Shown one piece after another: positions 57,536-64,000 of a DNA stretch of 64,000 nt. The stretch covers positions 3,472,001-3,536,000 of the forward strand of contig NZ_AP022617.1 of NCBI RefSeq assembly GCF_010731575.1. Direction: 5' to 3'. Position numbers and translations under genes: made by a program. The DNA comes from Mycolicibacterium monacense (lineage in GTDB: Bacteria; Actinomycetota; Actinomycetes; Mycobacteriales; Mycobacteriaceae). The notes beneath the pieces are model-generated. The model was not told the DNA's origin. It saw only the letters and a list, made by a program, of their open reading frames with translations, and searched no databases. Each line of letters opens with the position of its first letter. The stretch's first letter is position 1.

Positions 57536-60500
57536 TCATCCGTCAGACGTATTCGAGAGCGTCAACGTGGCCCGCGCCCTCGCCACGTCCGGCATCGCGC
57601 TTTCTGCGGGTATGCGGTCGACCGCCGCAACAAGCGCGGCGCGCGCAGACTCGCCACGAGACACGAAATCGTCGAGTGCGGCGCGCAATTCGAAGAGCGG
57701 CGCACCCTGGCATCGTGCGAGTTCACGCGCAGCGTGCAGATCTGCTTGGATCGCAGTGTGATCGGTATGAGTCTGAGCGCGTAGTCGTAGCAACTCGGAA
57801 TCGTAGAAGTGCATCTCGGTATCCTCTGCCAACGCCAGTCCAGCGCTGAGGCGCGCGTGGGCCTGCTCGGACTGGTCGACGGCGATCAAGAGCCGCCCGA
57901 GGACCGCGTCGTAGAAGGTGCTGTACATGTTCGCTTCGAGCGTTCGCAACTCGTCGAGAAGCGTGGTGGCGGTGGCGGTGTGAGCCATCGCTTTTGCTGT
58001 GTCCACGTCTTCGGTGTCGAGCGCCGCCAGGCCACCGACAGCGGCCTCGAGAAACGCCGCCCGCTGCCGCCATATGTCGAAACCGTGCCACTCAGCCACC
58101 CCGCGCAACTCAGCAGCCAGTGTCGCCGCACGGGCGAGCTGACCGGCCTCGATGCGCAGCCACGTCGCCACGAAAAGCTCCCAAGCGTGCATGTACGGGC
58201 CCTGGGGGAACCTGAGCCTTTCGGCCCGGTCCGCCGAGACGGACAGCTCCCTCTCGGCACCGCGGAGGTCACCTCGTACCAGTGCGACCAGGGCCAAGTG
58301 GATGTGCGCCGACGTGACCGGCTCGTTGGGCACGAACCGCCAGACGGCGACAACGTCATGGTGGCCTGCGGCCACGCCGACCGTCGCAGCCTCGAGGCTG
58401 CTGCAACCGAGCTCGAACTCGCCGCGTAAACAGGCCAAGAGTCCGACCAGCATGTCGACTGCCGGGCGGAACCATTGTCGTTTCGCGAGGCCGGCGCGTA
58501 GCGATTTGACGACCTCGGCCGCCCGTCCCAGGTCAGCCCGCGCCAAGCAGTAGTTTCCCAGCGCGGTCAGCGTCGCGAACAGTTCGTCGTCACCAAGGTC
58601 GGTCCCGCCCAGCTGCAGACATCGCTCGAAGTCGCCGGCGGCGGCGCGACTCTGATAGCCCTCCGCGACCGAGATCAGTACTCCCCGCCGTAGCCGCGCA
58701 GCCATCTCCTGTCGGTCGCGCTCCGGACCGGGCGTCGCACGGTCGAGTTGCCCGAGGGCTTGGGTCAGATGGGTCCGCGCCTCGGCGAGTGCGCCACGAC
58801 GCCGCGCATCGTTCGACGCCCGCTGATAGGCCGATGCGGCCTCGCGGAACCGCTCGGCTCGCTCGAAGTGGCCTGCGACCAGGCGCCAGTCCGCATCCCC
58901 ACTGAGGGCATCGGCGACTTTGGCGTGCAAGCCACGCCGAACACTCTCGGGAGCCAACTCGGCGGCGACCTCGCGCAGCAATTCGTGGCGGAACCGCCAG
59001 CCATCGCTCCCCCACCGCTCCAGCACCAGCGCCCCCTCGAGCTCCTCGATGACGTCATCGAGCTCCTCGACGCTCAAATCGACGACCGAGCACAGCAGAC
59101 CGCGATCGATGTGGCGGCCGATGACGGCGGCCGCCTCGAGTACCGGGATTGCGTTCGCACTTGCGCGCAGTCGCGCGAACAACGGCTCGTACAACGTCTC
59201 GGGCACGCCGGTCTCGGTCAGCCCGGCCACCACCTGCTCGACGTAGAACGGGATGCCGTCACAGCGCTGACGTATCGCCGCCTTCTGCGCCGCGCTCGCA
59301 CCGGGTTCGAGTCGGTCCACCAATTCGTCGGTCTGCGCGTCGGTCAAAGGCGCCAGATCGAACGTTGTGACCGGCCAATCTTCACCAGTCCATCCGTCCG
59401 GCCTACCCGTCATCACCACCAGGTACGAACCGGGATTCGCCCTGAGCAGCCCACCGAGGGCAGCAAGAGAGGCTGAGTCGACCCAGTGCAGATCCTCGGC
59501 GACCACAAGGGCTGCTTCCTCGCCGAGGCATGCCTTCAGATATTGATGTACCGCGGCGTCGATGAGCTCTTGGAGCTTTGCACCCTCGGCCGGCACCGGC
59601 TGGTAACCGTGCTGGGGGGCGATACCCAGAACCGGGGCCAACAGCGGCAGTACGGTTGCCGGGTCCAGTCCACGGGCGTTGATTTCGTTGCCGAGCAGGC
59701 GAATTCGTTCAGTAGGGGCGCTCAGTCGCTCGATTCCACAACGGCGTTCGATCAATCCTCGGACGGCGTATAAGCCGACATCGGCATGAAACTCGGATCC
59801 TGCCAACTCCAGTACCACAGCGCCCGAGCGCTCAGCCACCTCCACGGCCGCCGCAGCCAGACGCGATTTCCCGATACCAGCCTCTCCGCGAAACACCATG
59901 CCCATCGAGAGTGAGCCGGCCTGCGCGCACGCCCAGTTCTCCCGCAACAGCGCGACTTCCTCATCACGCCCCACCAACGGCCCACGGGTGAGCTTGATCG
60001 GCTCTGGCCGCTCCGCGGTCACCCGGTAGTAGGCCACCGGCTTCTCGACGCCCTTGACCGCAGCAGGCGGGCGTGACTCCATCTGGAAGAACCGGGTGAT
60101 CAACGGCGCGACCGCATCCGACACCACCACCGAATCCGGTGGTGCCAGGCCCGACACCCGTGCAGCCAGGTTGGCCGCAAGCCCGTAGACGTCGTCCTGC
60201 TCGGTATCCAGATACACCGGTCCCCGATGGACGCCGACACGAACCGCTATGTCGAACCCGAATCGGCGGCGGGCCGCCTCGCTGATCCGGGCCACCCCGC
60301 CGGTGATGTCGAGACCCGCTGCCACCGCGCGGCGCGCGTCGTCTTCATGAGCGATGGGGTGACCGAACACCGCCAAAAGACCGTCACCCTTCGTCGAACA
60401 GACATGACCCCCGAAGCGCTCCACGATGCGCACCACCTGCTCGCGGTACCGCCCCACCACCAGGCGATAAGTCTCCGGTTCCACCCTCGTGGAGAGAGAC

Positions 60501-60799
60501 GTCGAATCCACCAGATCGGCGAAGAGAATCGTCAGTCGGCGAATCTCTCCCGGGTGGTCCGGCACGGCCAACAGGTCTTCGGCCTCGGCGTTCGCGCCGT
60601 CGGCCTCCAGCACCTGCGCCGTCAGTACCGTCGCGGTCGCCCGATCCCCGCGGTTGATCGCGGCCACCGCCCGATCCAGCAACTCGTCAATCGAACCGCC
60701 GCCGAGGTCTCGACGTCGGTCATCGCTCCCGTGCGAGACACCCTCGCGATGCACTTCAATATCGTGACACCGCGCGGCCCATCGGGTGTGGTATCGCAC
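57536..60799 (-). CDS. Class III adenylate cyclase with AAA-ATPase and TPR-like regulator region
   Basis: 1087 residues from the longest start (GTG 60799); GTG 60754 is an alternative. After an 80-residue helical N-terminus comes a class III cyclase domain (about 85-260): metal Asp95 (LFADLVDS) and Asp139, Lys137 (STKGDG), Asn210 and Arg214 (YGLAANLAAR). An AAA/NACHT-like ATPase follows, with a P-loop at about 305-312 (GEAGIGKS) and Walker B in VAEDLHWVDS. The C-terminal half is helical repeats with no visible LuxR helix-turn-helix. It looks catalytically competent, making cAMP under ATPase control. It is 49 bp downstream of a similar gene. Confidence 0.88.
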   Translation of the reverse strand: MRYHTRWAARCHDIEVHREGVSHGSDDRRRDLGGGSIDELLDRAVAAINRGDRATATVLTAQVLEADGANAEAEDLLAVPDHPGEIRRLTILFADLVDSTSLSTRVEPETYRLVVGRYREQVVRIVERFGGHVCSTKGDGLLAVFGHPIAHEDDARRAVAAGLDITGGVARISEAARRRFGFDIAVRVGVHRGPVYLDTEQDDVYGLAANLAARVSGLAPPDSVVVSDAVAPLITRFFQMESRPPAAVKGVEKPVAYYRVTAERPEPIKLTRGPLVGRDEEVALLRENWACAQAGSLSMGMVFRGEAGIGKSRLAAAAVEVAERSGAVVLELAGSEFHADVGLYAVRGLIERRCGIERLSAPTERIRLLGNEINARGLDPATVLPLLAPVLGIAPQHGYQPVPAEGAKLQELIDAAVHQYLKACLGEEAALVVAEDLHWVDSASLAALGGLLRANPGSYLVVMTGRPDGWTGEDWPVTTFDLAPLTDAQTDELVDRLEPGASAAQKAAIRQRCDGIPFYVEQVVAGLTETGVPETLYEPLFARLRASANAIPVLEAAAVIGRHIDRGLLCSVVDLSVEELDDVIEELEGALVLERWGSDGWRFRHELLREVAAELAPESVRRGLHAKVADALSGDADWRLVAGHFERAERFREAASAYQRASNDARRRGALAEARTHLTQALGQLDRATPGPERDRQEMAARLRRGVLISVAEGYQSRAAAGDFERCLQLGGTDLGDDELFATLTALGNYCLARADLGRAAEVVKSLRAGLAKRQWFRPAVDMLVGLLACLRGEFELGCSSLEAATVGVAAGHHDVVAVWRFVPNEPVTSAHIHLALVALVRGDLRGAERELSVSADRAERLRFPQGPYMHAWELFVATWLRIEAGQLARAATLAAELRGVAEWHGFDIWRQRAAFLEAAVGGLAALDTEDVDTAKAMAHTATATTLLDELRTLEANMYSTFYDAVLGRLLIAVDQSEQAHARLSAGLALAEDTEMHFYDSELLRLRAQTHTDHTAIQADLHAARELARCQGAPLFELRAALDDFVSRGESARAALVAAVDRIPAESAMPDVARARATLTLSNTSDG

Positions 60800-60848
60800 C
60801 GACGGGCGACTTATCGCCGGCTTCTGGCGGCCGACGGCGTGGCGTCGG

Positions 60849-63800
60849 CTACGGCATCGCCTCGGCCCACGTCATCTGGCCCTCGTAGCCGAGGGCTCTC
60901 GCTCTCTCGCGGTACTGATCGCGAAGCTGTCGGTAGGCCGCTGCATCGCCGCGACGTAGCGACAGCAGCCCGCGCATCCGCAGCAGCGCGAGCTCGCAGA
61001 ATGCCGCGCCGTCGAACTGCGGATAACCGGAGAGGCGCGCCAACACCTCGTGAGCCTCGGCGAGATCGCGGTCCGTGCCCCGCTCGATCAGGGCGGACGC
61101 CAGGATCGTCGTGGCCCACGGCACGTAGGACAACAGCCCACTGTCGTACATCGCCTCGACACACGTCCGCAGCGAGGGCAACGCGGACCAGTCCCCACGC
61201 ACCAGCGCCTGCTCGGCGAGCCGCGCGTCGATGACCGGCACCATCATCGAGTAGAACCGACCGTCGACCGCCATCTCCCGAACCTGTCTCAGCAGCTCCA
61301 CCGCCCGCTTCGTCCGGCCGGACGGGTGGTCGAGCAGCACACCCGCCGAGGCGAACAACGCGAAGCCGTACGCGATGTCGTCGGCCGAGCGTTGCGCGAT
61401 GTCCAGCGCCTCGTCGCTGTTGCGGAGCGCGGCGTCGTCGGCGGCGATCACGCCGCTGGCGATCGCATTGCCATAGGTGTAGATCATGACCGCCGCCCGC
61501 GAAATCGGGTCGGCTTCCCCGGCCATCTCCACTGCGCGGTCGAAATCCCGCCGCCACCCCGGTCTTCCCAGCCACCAGCAGGCTGTGCACCGCATCGCGT
61601 ATGCCAGCGCCAGCGGAGCGCCGAGCACGTAACCCCCCAGCGCCGGGTCGTCGTGTGCCAGGTCGATCACCATGTCGCAGGTCCGGAGCGCCTCGGCGAA
61701 CTCGCCGATGAGAATCTTGATGGCGGCGGGGAACAACGCCAGCCCGACGGTGAGCGTCGGGTCGCCGATCGACTCCAGCAGGACCATCTGATCGTCGACC
61801 AGTCGGGACGCTTCCGCCAACGTTCCGTCGATGAGCTGCTCGTTGACCAGGCCGGCCATCGCGATCGCCACCGACGCTTTGTCGCCGGCCACCGCACACA
61901 ATTCCTGCAATTCTTCGAACCGCCGGCCACCGGCCAGTTCGTGTTTGCGAAATCCGTTAGCGCACAACAATGTTCGAGGCGCTATCCGTAGTTCGAGCTG
62001 ACCCGGGGTGTCCGCGGGAAGCGCATCGGCCAGCATCGACGCACGCTCCCAGCTCACCAGCGCCGCACGGATGTCCCGCTGCTGAGACCACGCGGCGGCA
62101 CGCATGTGCCACTCGTACGCGGCCCGCGAATCACCCGCGGCCTCCAGGTGTTCGGCGATCAGCGCGGCGTTCTCGTCGATCGACGGTTCCTGGCGGGAGA
62201 TCGCGTCAGCCAGCCGCCGGTGCAGCGCCACCCGATCGGACCGGAGTTGGGATTCGTATGCGACGGTGCGGATCAGCGGATGACGGAAGGCGTACTCCGC
62301 GTGCCCCGTGAACTTCACCTGATCGATCAGTTCGGCGAGCAGCAGACCGTCGACCACGGGTGCCACGCCCATCGAGGCCAGCAGGTCGGTGTCGAAGCGC
62401 ATTCCGATGACCGATGCCGCACACAGTGTGTTCTTGGCGGGTGACTCCAACCGATCGATGCGGGCGGCGATCGTCGCCTGCAGCGTCGCGGGCACGCTGA
62501 TCTCGGCGACGTCCACGCGGCAGACGTACTCGCCACGCCGCCCATGGAGGAGGCCTCGCTCAGCGAGGTCGCGCACGATCTCCTCGGCGAAGAACGGGTT
62601 GCCGGCGGCACGCTGCGCGACCGTCACCGCCAGGTCCACCACAGACGGATCGGCGCCCAGCAGTGCACGGGCCAGCGTGGCGGACTCGGGTTCGCTCAGC
62701 GGCGCGAGGGTCAGAGTCTGCGCACCCGGAACCCGGCTGAGCGCACCGTGAAAATCCGGTCGGTGGGTGATCAGCACCATTGCATGCGTCTGAGGGATCA
62801 CCGTCACGAAGTCGGCGGCCATCGCATCGCTGACCTCGTCGATCCAGTGCGCATCCTCGACGATGTAGAGGGCGGGCGAGCCGCGGGACACGGCGGCGGC
62901 CTTGACCATCCGCGACAATCGCCGGCGTCGCGCGTCGGGATCGATGTCCGGTAGCGCGGCGTCCGGGTCGCGGATCTCCAGAAGGTCTTCGAACAGCAGC
63001 AGATCCTGCTCGTCGGCGTCGTCGAATCGCGCCCGCAGTCGCGCTCGGACCAGTTCGTCCGGCAGGCCGGGAAGGCCGGCGATCGTGCGCAGGAGCTGAC
63101 CCACGACGTGGAACGGGACGTCGCTGGTGTGCGATTCGCAGAACGACCAGAACACGTCGACGCCGCGGGTTGCCGCCGCCGAGGCGATCTCGCGCGCCAT
63201 CCTGCTCTTGCCGATCCCGGGCGGCCCCACCAGTGCGACCACTGTTCCGGCGCCGTCGATCGACCGTTCGAGTATCCCTTCGGCGGCGGCCATCTCCCAG
63301 CGCCGGCCGACAAGTCGCGGCTCGCCGCGTCCGGCCACGGCATGGGGTGCCGCCATGCCCATCAGGCGCCGTGCGGCGACCGCCCGGTCACAGCCCTTCA
63401 CCGAAACCTTCTCCGGCGCGCCGAGCACCGCGACATGCTCGACCAGACGCGCCGTCGAATCGCTGAGCAACACGCCCCCGGGCGCCGCCACCGACTCCAT
63501 CCGTTGCGCCCAGCCCACGTGCTCCCCGACCGCGGTGTAACCCAGCGCCGGCGATGCGATGTCACCGACGATCACCTGCCCTGAGTTCAGGCCGATCCGC
63601 AACTGGAGGGCGGCACCGTCGAGGCGTTCCACGGTGGTCGCGAGCTGCGCCGCCTGCTGCTGGATGCCCAGCGCCGCCAGACACGCCCGGATCGCGTGAT
63701 CCTCGAGGGCGATCGGCGCACCGAAGACCGCCATGATTCCGTCCCCGGTGAACTTGTCGACCGTCCCGCCGTACCGCTGCACCACCGCCGAGGACCGGTT

Positions 63801-64000
63801 GACCAGATCGGCCATGATCTCGCGCAACCGCTCGGCGCCGACCGCCGCGGCGACGTCCATCGAGCGGACGACATCGGCGAACAGAACCGTGACCTGCTTG
63901 TATTCGGCATGCGCCGCGGGCTGACCCACGGGTGCACCGCATCCGTGGCAGAACCGGGCGCCATCCAGGTATTCGGTGCCGCAGGTACGGCACGCCGTAG
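60849..64000 (-). CDS. Zinc-ribbon, cyclase and AAA-ATPase protein, 5' end outside window
   Basis: At least 1050 residues. The frame stays open to the window edge and the edge residues form a zinc ribbon (CRTCG, then FCHGCGAP) directly before the cyclase domain, so GTG 63929 is internal and the true start lies beyond. The cyclase keeps both metal Asp residues (LFADVVRS, TGDGIMAVFG) and the Lys, but VGEHVGWAQRM replaces the usual G-D-x-V-N-x-A-x-R: the transition-state Asn is Gly. P-loop GPPGIGKSRMA and Walker B YIVEDAHWIDE are intact; helical repeats follow. Confidence 0.88.
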   Translation of the reverse strand, partial: TACRTCGTEYLDGARFCHGCGAPVGQPAAHAEYKQVTVLFADVVRSMDVAAAVGAERLREIMADLVNRSSAVVQRYGGTVDKFTGDGIMAVFGAPIALEDHAIRACLAALGIQQQAAQLATTVERLDGAALQLRIGLNSGQVIVGDIASPALGYTAVGEHVGWAQRMESVAAPGGVLLSDSTARLVEHVAVLGAPEKVSVKGCDRAVAARRLMGMAAPHAVAGRGEPRLVGRRWEMAAAEGILERSIDGAGTVVALVGPPGIGKSRMAREIASAAATRGVDVFWSFCESHTSDVPFHVVGQLLRTIAGLPGLPDELVRARLRARFDDADEQDLLLFEDLLEIRDPDAALPDIDPDARRRRLSRMVKAAAVSRGSPALYIVEDAHWIDEVSDAMAADFVTVIPQTHAMVLITHRPDFHGALSRVPGAQTLTLAPLSEPESATLARALLGADPSVVDLAVTVAQRAAGNPFFAEEIVRDLAERGLLHGRRGEYVCRVDVAEISVPATLQATIAARIDRLESPAKNTLCAASVIGMRFDTDLLASMGVAPVVDGLLLAELIDQVKFTGHAEYAFRHPLIRTVAYESQLRSDRVALHRRLADAISRQEPSIDENAALIAEHLEAAGDSRAAYEWHMRAAAWSQQRDIRAALVSWERASMLADALPADTPGQLELRIAPRTLLCANGFRKHELAGGRRFEELQELCAVAGDKASVAIAMAGLVNEQLIDGTLAEASRLVDDQMVLLESIGDPTLTVGLALFPAAIKILIGEFAEALRTCDMVIDLAHDDPALGGYVLGAPLALAYAMRCTACWWLGRPGWRRDFDRAVEMAGEADPISRAAVMIYTYGNAIASGVIAADDAALRNSDEALDIAQRSADDIAYGFALFASAGVLLDHPSGRTKRAVELLRQVREMAVDGRFYSMMVPVIDARLAEQALVRGDWSALPSLRTCVEAMYDSGLLSYVPWATTILASALIERGTDRDLAEAHEVLARLSGYPQFDGAAFCELALLRMRGLLSLRRGDAAAYRQLRDQYRERARALGYEGQMTWAEAMP

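Noticed and set aside
63929..63929. GTG as the start of the rightmost cyclase gene
   Set aside because: The frame remains open upstream and encodes a zinc ribbon with two C-x2-C knuckles, so the true start is outside the window.

Overview
The window is GC-rich, densely packed chromosomal DNA from a mycobacterium, most likely a fast-growing or environmental Mycolicibacterium. The evidence is gene order. From about 5.4 to 56 kb it follows, in broken form, the M. tuberculosis Rv3286c-Rv3309c segment (recalled from memory): sigF, rsbW, usfY, Rv3289c-like, lat, lrpA, pcd, lhr, nei, rluA-like, glpD2, lpdA, Rv3304-like, amiA1, amiB1, deoD, pmmB, upp. Many starts are GTG, and many genes have a TANNNT hexamer 6-8 nt before the start codon, as in leaderless mycobacterial genes. 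I saw no tRNA, rRNA, CRISPR array, insertion sequence or prophage.

Layout. 0-2.4 kb: an oxidative phosphonate-catabolism module (FAD amine oxidase, PhnZ-type HD oxygenase, GntR/UTRA regulator) around a perfect 16-bp operator palindrome. 2.4-5 kb: a haloperoxidase-type hydrolase, a small protein, a secreted PASTA protein and a MobA-like nucleotidyltransferase. 5-11.5 kb: the general-stress locus (STAS protein, sigF, rsbW, usfY) with inserted cargo (topoisomerase IB, glycosyltransferase, SDR, CsbD). SigF-type promoters (GTTT-N15-17-GGGTAN) are readable before rsbW, the glycosyltransferase and usfY, with a weaker one before csbD. 11.6-12.3 kb: a membrane-anchored Mrr-like nuclease.

12.2-20.9 kb: lysine catabolism, with lat and pcd encoding the two steps from lysine to 2-aminoadipate and lrpA as the Lrp-type regulator. 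A 1519-residue CtpI-like P-type ATPase and a small AKK-repeat protein lie between lat and lrpA. 20.8-23.4 kb: a UGT-type glycosyltransferase, a second small basic-tailed membrane protein and an SDR. 23.5-29.5 kb: DNA repair (lhr helicase, nei glycosylase) flanking a DUF1269-type membrane protein. 29.6-37.6 kb: a tightly overlapping narK-narG-narH-narJ-narI nitrate transport and respiration operon. 37.6-40.6 kb: a DesA3-type acyl desaturase with its reductase and a divergent FabR/DesT-type TetR regulator.

40.6-57.5 kb: mixed metabolism: enoyl-CoA hydratase, SDR, a polyproline secreted protein, RluA, GlpD, LpdA, a GGCT-like protein, a DUF4032 kinase-like protein, two M20 amidohydrolases, purine nucleoside phosphorylase, an AbrB-family transporter, MarR, PmmB and Upp. 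A small EspC-like type VII secretion target then precedes an NlpC/P60 endopeptidase. 57.5-64 kb: two very large adenylate-cyclase/AAA-ATPase proteins in tandem; the second runs off the window and shows an N-terminal zinc ribbon at the edge. No single wholly new system stands out. The best leads are the phosphonate module with changed gating residues, the SigF island, the shared architecture of CtpI and two small proteins, an LpdA with a restored redox cysteine pair, and the tandem cyclase-ATPases.
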